This document shows positions 22,717 through 29,505 of a stretch of DNA of 33,349 nucleotides, in pieces. The notes below the pieces were generated by a model, which was not told the origin of the DNA, did no database searches, and was given only the letters and a program-made list of their open reading frames with translations. Source of the stretch: a virus; the IMG/VR virus record IMGVR_UViG_3300012936_002435, positions 1 through 33,349 of that record. One strand, written 5' to 3'. Both the position numbers and the translations under genes were made by a program. How positions within the stretch are numbered: position 1 is the stretch's first letter; every line of letters begins with the position of its first letter.

Positions 22717-23393
22717 GCGAACTTATCGTAATACAAGTAGACTCTATCCCACCATTTAGATTCCCAATGCTTAAATTCTTCTGGTGTAAGGTCAAATTGT
22801 TGGTATTGTAAGTCTCTGCTACACATAAAAACATGGCCTTCTTTAATGTCTGTGCCGAACACTTCATTATGTGCTAATGCATAAGCAACCAACTGTAGGT
22901 AGTAATCTTCTACCCATTCTTTCTTCTTAGGTTTGTTAGTTTGTTTAAAGTCCATAATTGCAGGCTGTCCTTTATACTGCCCTACAAGGTCAGTAGTTCC
23001 TGCGTAAATTTTAGGGTGAAATAAGTTTACTTCACTACCCCATATTTCATCTACATCTTTTAGTGCATTTTCTTTTACTTGCGTGGCCATTAGATGTGCC
23101 TGTTTAGCATATGGATTGCCACCAGGTGTAGGCCATTGCCCAAACTCTACATAATCTTCAAGATACTTGTGCATACGTGTTCCAACACTTGCGGCCTCTG
23201 TAACTATTTCCTGTGCCTTTTGTTCTCCAACACGTTTCTTCCAAGCAATAAGATGAGTCTTATCTTTTGTTTTATCAAGGATAGTTGTTACACTTGCGAC
23301 AGCATTGCCGTCAGGACAAGCATACAATCTTTTACCGTCTACATTTTTACGTTTAATTTCTTCGTACTGATATCGTTCTGTTATTAATGACAA
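22713..23393 (-). CDS. PD-(D/E)XK exonuclease (RecB-like)
   Basis: 226 residues. The core shows Glu121, Asp135 (AGTTDLVGQY) and DFK (148-150, AIMDFKQTNK), then YYLQLVAYALA, the usual QxxxY-type helix of RecB-family nucleases. An upstream helix GTRMHKYLEDY carries the His common in MGME1-like enzymes. It would degrade host DNA or process recombination ends. Such genes are standard in T4-like cyanophages. It follows an oxygenase gene by 2 bases. Confidence 0.88.
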   Translation of the reverse strand: MSLITERYQYEEIKRKNVDGKRLYACPDGNAVASVTTILDKTKDKTHLIAWKKRVGEQKAQEIVTEAASVGTRMHKYLEDYVEFGQWPTPGGNPYAKQAHLMATQVKENALKDVDEIWGSEVNLFHPKIYAGTTDLVGQYKGQPAIMDFKQTNKPKKKEWVEDYYLQLVAYALAHNEVFGTDIKEGHVFMCSRDLQYQQFDLTPEEFKHWESKWWDRVYLYYDKFA

Positions 23394-23395
23394 AA

Positions 23396-23953
23396 TTATT
23401 TCCTTTTATATTCTATATCGTAAACGACAGTGCGTCGAATACTATCCGTAGGATATACACCATGCCACACTCTCCCATCAAGACAAACTACTCCGCCTGC
23501 CATACTTGGAAAGTGTTGTGGGTGCTGATATCCATCTGCTTCTGGCATTAATGAAAATAGCATACCGTTAAATTTATTTTTTGTATTATGATATACAGGT
23601 ACATCATCTAAATGTATAACAGCACTAAAAGTATTTTTATTCATATCGCCTTGATGTACATGAAGTCCTTGGTATCCACCTTTTTGGTAATAGATAATCC
23701 AGGACTCAATACATTTGAATTCGGTAATATTTTTAAATGCAAGTTGTTGTTCAAGCCATTCAAAAAAACGTTCTTGAATTTTTTGGTAGTCTTGATTGTC
23801 TTTTGGTATGTAGATTTGTTCGCCATCTACCGTGGTAGTGCCGGTGCTTTCATCATCCGCAATAATCTTATCAAACAATACTTCAAATTCTTTATATTGA
23901 GGATAGTGATTATGCCACGTCCATTGATTAACAACTTCTTTATAATTTTCCAT
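23396..23953 (-). CDS. 2OG-Fe(II) oxygenase-like protein
   Basis: 185 residues. IIYYQKGGYQGLHVHQGDMN contains the HxH-type metal site, TFSAVIHLDD a core strand, RVWHGVYPT the distal His and RRTVVYDIEY the Arg. It fits the double-stranded beta-helix fold of phage oxygenases; substrate unknown. It has a near-perfect sigma70-like promoter and is likely an early gene, with the exonuclease following in the same unit. Confidence 0.78.
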   Translation of the reverse strand: MENYKEVVNQWTWHNHYPQYKEFEVLFDKIIADDESTGTTTVDGEQIYIPKDNQDYQKIQERFFEWLEQQLAFKNITEFKCIESWIIYYQKGGYQGLHVHQGDMNKNTFSAVIHLDDVPVYHNTKNKFNGMLFSLMPEADGYQHPQHFPSMAGGVVCLDGRVWHGVYPTDSIRRTVVYDIEYKRK

Positions 23954-23976
23954 TTCAGACCTTTAATGTAACGTAC

Positions 23977-24005
23977 ATTATATAGTACTTACGTTATAAA
24001 GTCAA
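23977..24005 (-). promoter_or_regulatory. Sigma70-like promoter for the oxygenase-exonuclease unit
   Basis: Minus strand: -35 TTGACT (24000-24005), 17-base spacer, -10 TATAAT (23977-23982). It has the best -10 in the window. Confidence 0.82.
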
Positions 24006-24024
24006 GTATTTTTTTAAGAGTGGT

Positions 24025-24327
24025 TTATTGCATTGCTGTTGCAGTTGCTGACTGTGCCATTTGGTCAACAGTATCATCTGCAGATGCATCTGGTTGTGCA
24101 GGTTGTTCGCCGCCCTTCATGGTAACACCTTCAGGATCAAAACTTGCTACAAGTTCTTTAATTTTTGGATCTTGATCGTATGCGGCTTTGAATGTATCTT
24201 GGGAATACTGTTCAGCACCCATGTTGTCCATGTAGCGATTAAGTTGTTCCCAAGTAATTTTTTCTACTTTGTTTTTTACGAGTAAATTTAAGATCTTCGT
24301 CAGATTGGGCGAGGCAGACTCAATTAC
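24025..24327 (-). CDS. Probable -1-frame C-terminal extension of the structural protein at 24324-25097
   Basis: The -1 frame entered at the A9 tract stays open for 100 residues to a stop at 24025-24027. It contains helical LTKILNLLVKNKVEKITWEQ, then an acidic Gln/Ala-rich tail. The only ATG that could start part of it (24231) has no ribosome site. The upstream gene's AAG and stop codon sit exactly on an A AAA AAG TAA slip site, so the natural reading is a 357-residue frameshift product beside the 257-residue form. A wrong A count in the assembly is the alternative. Confidence 0.65.
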   Translation of the reverse strand, partial: VIESASPNLTKILNLLVKNKVEKITWEQLNRYMDNMGAEQYSQDTFKAAYDQDPKIKELVASFDPEGVTMKGGEQPAQPDASADDTVDQMAQSATATAMQ

Positions 24328-25097
24328 TTTTTTTTTGAGTCACCTAATATTGTGCCTAAGCGTCTTGAGCGTTCAATTGACTCACGTTTTTCTCTGCCGG
24401 CTTCTTCTTCGCCGCCAGTTGCAGGAGCCGCCGCACCAAACTCATCTTCGCCTTCTACAGGGGCTTCTGCCTCTGCGTCTGCGTCAACTGTTGGTTCCAT
24501 TTCTGGCTCTTCTGCTGGAGCCTCGTCACCCATTGTTTCAGGTGCACCTTCGCCTGTAAGAACGGCTACGCCGCCTGTTAGTGCGTCACGTGTTGTTTCA
24601 AGTGTTGTGAATAAACTTTCGAGTGCTGGTTTAACTGCACCGATAAATGCTTCTGATTGTTCTGAGCCCATTTCGTCTCTAATCTTATCGCCTATTTCAA
24701 GCATTGATTCAGTTTGCATTTCTGCTGTGTCTTCCATCCAGCCTGTAACTCTGTCGACCATATCTTTTGCCGCCATAACAAGTGTTGCTTCTTCTTCAGC
24801 ACCTTCTTTGATTGAAGTTGCTTCATCTACATCACTTTCAATGATTGCTGATCTTTCGTCAATTGCCTTATTAATAACTTTTAGGAACATATTAGTTTTT
24901 TGATAAGCGTCATTATTAACAGCATCAAATGACTCGTTAGTTTCAATATCTGCAATTTTTGTTCTTAATTTGTTACGAGCATCTTGTAATTGCTCTGTGC
25001 TGAATGCATCAATGTTAATGCTTTCGCCGAAACGTTTTTCAAGGCTTTCATTTAAACCCTTGGCTGTAATTGGTTTTGTAAATTGACTAACTTTCAT
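24324..25097 (-). CDS. Probable virion or internal protein (T4-like marine phage)
   Basis: A 257-residue acidic, mainly helical protein starting MKVSQFTKPITAKGLNE; the LNE at 15-17 fits an (I/L)xE prohead-protease site. Helical parts (~20-185) are followed by a Pro/Glu/Ala-rich acidic stretch (~190-240) and a basic end (EKRESIERSRRLG). Similar proteins in T4-like cyanophages are described as virion proteins. Two overlapping late-type boxes lie upstream, with AAAGGA before the ATG. It ends exactly at an A AAA AAG stop context (24324-24336), so a longer form is likely. Confidence 0.75.
   Translation of the reverse strand: MKVSQFTKPITAKGLNESLEKRFGESINIDAFSTEQLQDARNKLRTKIADIETNESFDAVNNDAYQKTNMFLKVINKAIDERSAIIESDVDEATSIKEGAEEEATLVMAAKDMVDRVTGWMEDTAEMQTESMLEIGDKIRDEMGSEQSEAFIGAVKPALESLFTTLETTRDALTGGVAVLTGEGAPETMGDEAPAEEPEMEPTVDADAEAEAPVEGEDEFGAAAPATGGEEEAGREKRESIERSRRLGTILGDSKKK
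24327..24336 (-). promoter_or_regulatory. A AAA AAG slippery site followed by stop, -1 frameshift site 2
   Basis: The minus strand reads GACTCAAAAAAAAAGTAATTG. In frame 0 the last codons are AAA AAG TAA, the classic bacterial -1 heptamer placed right before the stop. AGGTGA lies a few bases upstream and could act as an internal Shine-Dalgarno-like stimulator, as in dnaX. Confidence 0.62.
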
Positions 25098-25117
25098 AAT
25101 CTCTGTTCCTTTAACTA

Positions 25118-25128
25118 TATTTATTTAT
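25118..25128 (-). promoter_or_regulatory. Double late-type box before the 257-residue gene
   Basis: Two overlapping ATAAATA boxes (25118-25124 and 25122-25128) on the minus strand, in and before the end of the upstream gene. Confidence 0.55.
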
Positions 25129-25552
25129 CAAATAAGTAGTCTTCGATCTCCGCTTTGATCCGCCAACATTCGTCCATAGCAATATCAAATCTCATTCTCG
25201 CCATCTCTCTACGCATACGATCATCGCTGTTTTCTACCGTATGCTTATGAAATATAGCATCGTTGTAATACTTACTCAGTTTATTATCTAAGTATCTAAT
25301 GTTATTTATCGCATGATGTTGATTACGGGCGGTGCAATGAGCAATGGCTAATGCTGTTGCTTTGCTGTGTGTATAGCCTATATGCGACTTATCAGTAAGA
25401 TCAAACACATGATATCCATGTTTATTCTTGCGAACTACTGTATTTTTGATTCTAATGCTGTTACCCTTAACCACAGGGATAGGATTCTGCCCTAATTCAG
25501 CATCTAATATTTCTTCGAGTATTTTTACAAGTTCAGGGTTGGAATTCTTCAT
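25121..25552 (-). CDS. Conserved T4-like marine phage protein
   Basis: A 143-residue protein: an N-terminal helix ELVKILEEILDAEL, a beta part (IRIKNTVVRKNKHGYHVFDL), then His-rich helices (ALAIAHCTARNQHHAINNI) and a charged C-terminal helix. Recognised as a conserved hypothetical of T4-like cyanophages, function unknown. Its start overlaps the end of the upstream small gene by 20 bases. Confidence 0.68.
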   Translation of the reverse strand: MKNSNPELVKILEEILDAELGQNPIPVVKGNSIRIKNTVVRKNKHGYHVFDLTDKSHIGYTHSKATALAIAHCTARNQHHAINNIRYLDNKLSKYYNDAIFHKHTVENSDDRMRREMARMRFDIAMDECWRIKAEIEDYLFDK

Positions 25553-25748
25553 TTGCCATTACCAAAACATTTCCATTATTCACTACTTTACTTACAACAG
25601 CCTTACGTATAAGGTTCTCAATTACGAATTGTTCCCTATCTGTAAAACTATGCATAGGATAAACCTTAGTCCCCATTCCGTCAAGGACTTTTGCTTCTTC
25701 ATTTGTTAGTGCTATTGTAAATTTGGATATAAGTTCGTTAAGTTTCAT
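25533..25748 (-). CDS. Small winged-helix-like protein
   Basis: A 71-residue protein. NEEAKVLDGM, then FTDREQFVIENLIRKAVVSKV and NVLVMANEE fits a small winged-helix fold, also seen as a conserved small protein in T4-like cyanophages. It may bind DNA or be a virion component; neither is shown by sequence. The ATG lies 1 base after the upstream gene's stop. Confidence 0.62.
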   Translation of the reverse strand: MKLNELISKFTIALTNEEAKVLDGMGTKVYPMHSFTDREQFVIENLIRKAVVSKVVNNGNVLVMANEEFQP

Positions 25749-26261
25749 TTACATACCTGTCGCTAATTGCTTAATGATCGGTTCTAAATCTTTCTTATTG
25801 TGAACTGTTTTGATTGGCTCGCCTGGTTTTGGTTTTGGATTTTTAAGAGTGATCTCGTTACCTTTAACTGCATCAATCTCAAACTCTTGCTCTTTACCTT
25901 TTTGATCTGGCATTGGTAAATTGTTTCCAGGTTTTAATACTTGTTGGGCCATTTTCCCAACTGCTTTGTTTTGTACCTTTTGCATGGCTTTATTGGCAAC
26001 ACCCTTGACAGCGCCTTTGGCAAGTTTACCTGCCCCTTTTGCAACTGCTTTGCCCATTTGTGCTCCAACTCTACCTGCGGCTTTGACTCCTGCTCCTACT
26101 GCCTTGGCTCCAAGTCTGGCGGCACCCATTCCTATTTTGCCTGCCACTGCTCCAAGTGCTGGTAAGATTTCGTCTAATTGGTCTTCAGTGAGATGCGGAT
26201 ATCGTTCTTTGAGTCTTGCTCTCATTTGATCTTCAGTAAGTTGAAACTCGTTGTATCTCAT
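25749..26261 (-). CDS. Ala/Gly/Lys-rich protein with capsid-targeting-like leader
   Basis: 170 residues. The leader MRYNEFQLTE (LTE at 8-10) nearly matches MRYTDFKITE of the nuclease-like gene at 2486-3844, 22 kb away. A short helical part follows, then an Ala/Gly/Lys repeat region (~40-105, GAKAVGAGVKAAGRVGAQMG and similar) like H1 tails or membrane-active peptides. A small C-terminal domain (GNEITLKNPKPKPGEPI) ends it. A packaged DNA-binding or injected membrane-active protein is the likely class; inference only. Confidence 0.65.
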   Translation of the reverse strand: MRYNEFQLTEDQMRARLKERYPHLTEDQLDEILPALGAVAGKIGMGAARLGAKAVGAGVKAAGRVGAQMGKAVAKGAGKLAKGAVKGVANKAMQKVQNKAVGKMAQQVLKPGNNLPMPDQKGKEQEFEIDAVKGNEITLKNPKPKPGEPIKTVHNKKDLEPIIKQLATGM

Positions 26262-26590
26262 TATCTGCTTCTCTTTCTTTTTCTAATCTTAGGTCTAATG
26301 TTTCTAAGATTACGTCTACCTGATTTATTAATTTTAGTTAGACGTTTTGTAAAGCCTCCTGCTCTCTTTGTTCTTTGGGCGGAAATATTCATTGCCGACC
26401 CTCTCTTAGCCTTCGCCTTCTTTATGTTAATACTACTTTTAACTCTCTTAGGTTTGTTACAAGTAGCCGGCGATGCTACAATTCTGCCTTTACGTGAACC
26501 CGATGTACAACGATATTTACGTACAAGTCTATTACCACGTCTACCAACGATCTGTAATGCACCCTCAGTTATTACTTCGTCTAATCTCAT
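26261..26590 (-). CDS. Very basic DNA-binding-like protein (paralogue A)
   Basis: A 109-residue, strongly basic protein. Leader MRLDEVITE (ITE at 7-9), then the core VRKYRCTSGSRKGRIVASPA with a second Cys 15 residues after the first, then Arg/Lys-rich RTKRAGGF and a tail of almost pure Arg/Lys. It shares the core with the next gene upstream. It may condense DNA in the head. Coupled to its paralogue by ATGA. Confidence 0.72.
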   Translation of the reverse strand: MRLDEVITEGALQIVGRRGNRLVRKYRCTSGSRKGRIVASPATCNKPKRVKSSINIKKAKAKRGSAMNISAQRTKRAGGFTKRLTKINKSGRRNLRNIRPKIRKRKRSR

Positions 26591-26895
26591 CTTCCTGTCT
26601 TAATCCTTTTTCTTGTAGTACCTGCTTTATTAAGTTTCTGTACTCTAATACTTGCTGGATTGACTCTTTTAGTTCTTCTTGCCTTACGTGCCATTCTTGA
26701 CCCAAGTCTGGCTCTTGTCTTCTTCATGCGTATCTTTGCTTTTACATTAGGAGCGGCAAAGCATTGGCCAATTCTTGACACAATACGTCCTTTGCGTTGC
26801 CCTGATGTACAACGATACTTTCTAACTACTTTTTTCCCACTTCTTGCCCAAATCTGTTTTTCGACGAGTGGTGCGATAATTTCATCAATTTGCAT
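26587..26895 (-). CDS. Very basic DNA-binding-like protein (paralogue B)
   Basis: A 102-residue paralogue of the downstream gene. Leader MQIDEIIAPLVE (LVE at 10-12), core VRKYRCTSGQRKGRIVSRIG with the paired Cys, then KTRARLGSRMARKARRTKR. Both proteins keep the YRCTSG-RKGRIV block and RTKR. Two Cys alone do not make a standard zinc finger, though a dimer could bind metal. A late-type box ends 8 bases before the ATG. Confidence 0.72.
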   Translation of the reverse strand: MQIDEIIAPLVEKQIWARSGKKVVRKYRCTSGQRKGRIVSRIGQCFAAPNVKAKIRMKKTRARLGSRMARKARRTKRVNPASIRVQKLNKAGTTRKRIKTGR

Positions 26896-26903
26896 AACAC
26901 TTG

Positions 26904-26910
26904 TATTTAG
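26904..26910 (-). promoter_or_regulatory. Late-type box CTAAATA before the basic paralogues
   Basis: The minus strand reads ACTAAATACAAGTGTTATG, so the transcript leader before the ATG at 26895 would be only a few bases. Confidence 0.48.
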
Positions 26911-26921
26911 TGTTTAAATGC

Positions 26922-27158
26922 TTAATTGAAATTAATAAGGATTACAATTATAGTGGATAAGAGTCCAGCAACGATTGTGCCGGAAGCGCCGATAATTACT
27001 TTGATCATGGATTTATTGCCATGAGTAATATCATTATGGATATGCTCTACTTTTTCTTCAATTTTAGAAAGTCTACTTTCTAAAACGTTATATCTTTGAG
27101 CACATAAATCAACGTGTGCTTCTAAGTTTTCTTTTTCAAGTGCAGTGGCTTTTGCCAT
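26922..27158 (-). CDS. Small coiled-coil protein with C-terminal membrane helix
   Basis: A 78-residue protein. An N-terminal helical heptad region (LEKENLEAHVDLC, RLSKIEEKVEHI), then a C-terminal membrane helix (VIIGASGTIVAGLLSTIIVILI). Reverse in layout to the GFPI proteins at 1267-2070. Small tail-anchored phage proteins of this shape are often labelled holin-like, without evidence here. GGAGAG precedes the ATG. Confidence 0.68.
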   Translation of the reverse strand: MAKATALEKENLEAHVDLCAQRYNVLESRLSKIEEKVEHIHNDITHGNKSMIKVIIGASGTIVAGLLSTIIVILINFN

Positions 27159-27283
27159 CTTGTTCTCTCCATTGCTTGATGCTTATGCATCGTTTATCGT
27201 GCAAGGGGCCTATTAATGTACCTGTATTGAGATGTAAAGTTGCCTATTATGTTTTGTTCTTATATAATGTATTTATTAGTATG
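27159..27283 (-). promoter_or_regulatory. Leader with late-type box and small hairpin
   Basis: A late-type box ATAAATA is at 27270-27276 on the minus strand. The ~110-base leader has a GATGC/GCATC hairpin (about 27176-27190) just before the ribosome site of the gene starting at 27158. No gene is seen in this gap. Confidence 0.45.
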
Positions 27284-27694
27284 CTACTCAGCATTATCTG
27301 GTAATATAAAAATTATATTACACTGTTCAGGATCTGTTGTCTTAAACACATTGTTATTTATCTTTATAGTTTCTGTCAAGTTACCAACCATAGGAATAAG
27401 ATCTAAGTCCTCTATAATCATAGCCTTGTTAAACTCTGCTACTGCTGTTTCAATACTAAAATTAAATGTCCATACTTTTTGTTTGCCTTTGTAATCACTG
27501 CCAAAGCCTAAGTCAGTAACGTCCACTGTTTCAACAACAGGTCCTTCATCATAGTAAGGATTGAAACGCATACTCAAACAATTAAAGAAACTCATAAAGT
27601 TTGCTTGTTGTAACACCAACTGTTTTTCTGTGCAGTTGTGTTTATGCTTTTTGGTTTCTGTAATATCCAAAAGTGTTTTGACTGTAATGTTCAT
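27284..27694 (-). CDS. Conserved T4-like marine phage protein
   Basis: A 136-residue protein. The start VKTLLDITETKKHKH, middle QANFMSFFNCLSMRFNPYYD, and GFGSDYKGKQKVWTFNF are familiar from a conserved hypothetical of T4-like cyanophages. An alternating beta pattern suggests a structural protein. Function unknown. The ATG is immediately preceded by GATAAGTATATA, similar to the sequence before the ATG at 9152. Confidence 0.75.
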   Translation of the reverse strand: MNITVKTLLDITETKKHKHNCTEKQLVLQQANFMSFFNCLSMRFNPYYDEGPVVETVDVTDLGFGSDYKGKQKVWTFNFSIETAVAEFNKAMIIEDLDLIPMVGNLTETIKINNNVFKTTDPEQCNIIFILPDNAE

Positions 27695-27713
27695 GTATAT
27701 ACTTATCGGTCAT

Positions 27714-27746
27714 AAAAAAAGGGCCCAGCAAAAACTGAGCCCTTTT
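27714..27746 (-). terminator. Strong rho-independent terminator
   Basis: Minus strand: AAAAGGGCTCAG, a 6-base loop, CTGGGCCC and a U7 run. The stem is GC-rich and placed 26 bases after the stop of the gene at 27772-28095. Confidence 0.92.
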
Positions 27747-27771
27747 AAACTTCGTATTAGTTAAAAACTAA

Positions 27772-28095
27772 TTACGCAGGGTTTTGATCAAAGTCTGCAA
27801 CAATAGCCATTGTTACACCTGTTACACCACGGTAGTCTGAACCTGCTGTAAGTGCACCAGTACCTTGAACTGCTACGTGAGCAACGTTTGCTGATGTATG
27901 ATCTACACCTGCGATTGTTACTGCATCATCAGTACCTGCTGTTCCACCTGCCGCTAATGCAGAAACTGCTGAGTTTAAGTCAGCGATTGCTGTAGTAGTG
28001 ATTGCAGTTTTTGATAAAGAAAGGATTCTTGTTCTTGGACCTAATCCGTTTCCTTCTACGACGTTAATGCCGTTTACTTTTGTTATTCCAGCCAT
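27772..28095 (-). CDS. Small Ala/Thr/Val-rich structural-like protein
   Basis: A 107-residue protein of low charge, rich in Ala, Thr, Val and Gly, with repeated short strands (TAITTTAIADLNSAVSALAAG, VTIAGVDHTSANVAHVAVQG). This composition suits an abundant virion or decoration protein. It has its own late-type box, a strong AGGAG site, a structured leader and its own strong terminator, so it is probably a highly expressed single-gene unit. Family not recognised. Confidence 0.72.
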   Translation of the reverse strand: MAGITKVNGINVVEGNGLGPRTRILSLSKTAITTTAIADLNSAVSALAAGGTAGTDDAVTIAGVDHTSANVAHVAVQGTGALTAGSDYRGVTGVTMAIVADFDQNPA

Positions 28096-28145
28096 TTTAT
28101 TTCTCCTATATTAAAATAGAGATTGTCTTCTCTCTTATGACCCAT

Positions 28146-28163
28146 CTTCATTACTCTATGAAG
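28146..28163 (-). promoter_or_regulatory. 5' leader hairpin of the 107-residue gene
   Basis: CTTCAT and ATGAAG form a 6-bp stem with a 6-base loop in the ~80-base leader between the late-type box (28174-28180) and the ATG. A stabilising leader hairpin is likely. Confidence 0.45.
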
Positions 28164-28173
28164 TTGTTAATAT

Positions 28174-28180
28174 TATTTAG
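28174..28180 (-). promoter_or_regulatory. Late-type box CTAAATA before the 107-residue gene
   Basis: The minus strand reads GACTAAATAATA, about 80 bases upstream of the ATG at 28095. Confidence 0.55.
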
Positions 28181-28195
28181 TCTATTTTGGAATAA

Positions 28196-29071
28196 TTACT
28201 GTTTATGCTGTTGTTTTGCACGTTTTTCGAGTGCTCTAAGCATAGAAATAAAGGCAGGACCGCCTTTTACAATATTATCTATAGTTTTAATTGCAGGCAT
28301 ATATGCACGTACCATTTGTGGAGGTACTGGCTTACCTGCCAATGCAAGATCAATAAATTTCTTTGCAAGTATTAAATTACCTGTGCCAACAAGGTATCTA
28401 TATAACGCAAGGTCTCTACCTTGTGTGCTGATGTCTGGTGTAGATACTGTTGGTTCTGGATCAGTTACTCTTGCTGTTTCAAGATCTCTTACTGCGGCAA
28501 GTTCTTCTACATATGATATTAAATCACTTGAACGCATCTTTGCTCTATAAGCAAATAATAATCTTGTAACAACTTTCTTTTTATCTGCTGTTGCTAAACT
28601 ATTAATGTTAAAGATTTTTCTACGAACATCTTTGTAATCAGTGTTTGCAATACGCAAAGCATTTTCAATACCAACAAATACCTGTTGGTCATTCATTGTT
28701 GAAGCACGACCTGAACCAAGTGCTATCAAGTATCTGTTCATACCCATTACCGGCAATGTAGTTCTTACTCTCATTGCCATAGCACTCTTAGGATCTTTAA
28801 GTTTTTCCATTGCACTTTCGTCTCCAACAACAAAATATGCAAGGTTATATAGATCAGTTGCATACATTCTAAAATGTTTGTAACTATCTCTGTCTGTAGT
28901 TTTTTTGGCGTAGCCATGAGCAACCGGAGCAAACTGTGGATACCTTCTTAGGAGTTCTAATCCTAATAAACTAAGGTATAGGCGCTCACAACAATCAGTG
29001 TAAGTTAATACCCTTTGATTGTTTGAATCGCGAGTCATTCTCGCTTCGTGTAACTCCGCCAAAAATTCCAT
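28196..29071 (-). CDS. Conserved phage protein, probable virion component
   Basis: A 291-residue helical protein starting MEFLAELHEARMTR; LHE at 7-9 fits the prohead-protease pattern. Helical repeats continue (LYLSLLGLELLRRYPQFAP, YNLAYFVVGDES, RLLFAYRAKM) and the tail is basic and Gln-rich. No known enzyme motif. The ATG overlaps the upstream stop as TAATG. Similar proteins occur in T4-like cyanophages without known function. Confidence 0.68.
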   Translation of the reverse strand: MEFLAELHEARMTRDSNNQRVLTYTDCCERLYLSLLGLELLRRYPQFAPVAHGYAKKTTDRDSYKHFRMYATDLYNLAYFVVGDESAMEKLKDPKSAMAMRVRTTLPVMGMNRYLIALGSGRASTMNDQQVFVGIENALRIANTDYKDVRRKIFNINSLATADKKKVVTRLLFAYRAKMRSSDLISYVEELAAVRDLETARVTDPEPTVSTPDISTQGRDLALYRYLVGTGNLILAKKFIDLALAGKPVPPQMVRAYMPAIKTIDNIVKGGPAFISMLRALEKRAKQQHKQ

Positions 29072-29496
29072 TATGCGTAGGCGCTTCTCTCACGTCCCTT
29101 AGGAGAATACTTGTCCATAAACAAGTCTTTCATCTCTTGTGGGTTTTTACCTTTAAGCATCAATTCCATTGTGTCAGATGTTTGTAAGTCTTTTGTAAAC
29201 TGACGTTTTGTATTGATGTCGTAGTTTGCAGTTAAAAACATTTTTAACACTTGTGCCTGTGTAGCATTAATTTTATGTTTCTTCCCGTCATCTGTTACTA
29301 CCATTTCAATTGGGTTTGGATTGCCTCTTGAATCTAATACTTTTCCAAGTTGTACAATCATCGGTTGTTCTTTGAAGTCTGGGTCTAAGTCAGCATTGTC
29401 ATCATCTGCTTTGTCTGGACCACCAAGACCTAAGTCTCTCATATCGTCATCGATTTCGTGCATTTTCACGTCATCTAACATTTCTTTAAGTTTCAT
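29071..29496 (-). CDS. Conserved T4-like marine phage protein with acidic N-terminus
   Basis: 141 residues. MKLKEMLDDVKMHE, then an acidic Asp-rich stretch (DKADDDNADLDPDF), then an alpha/beta part (MIVQLGKVLDSRGNPNPIEM) and helical INATQAQVLKMFLTANYDI. Recognised as conserved in T4-like cyanophages, probably in the virion. It precedes the 291-residue gene with a TAATG overlap and follows the ligase-like gene by 9 bases. Confidence 0.7.
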   Translation of the reverse strand: MKLKEMLDDVKMHEIDDDMRDLGLGGPDKADDDNADLDPDFKEQPMIVQLGKVLDSRGNPNPIEMVVTDDGKKHKINATQAQVLKMFLTANYDINTKRQFTKDLQTSDTMELMLKGKNPQEMKDLFMDKYSPKGRERSAYA

Positions 29497-29505
29497 AGTT
29501 TGCTC

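Noticed and set aside
24352-24903. A 183-codon plus-strand ORF rich in Ser/Ala
   Set aside because: It lies wholly opposite the 257-residue virion-like gene, and its composition follows from the acidic, biased codons of that gene. No ribosome site or promoter.
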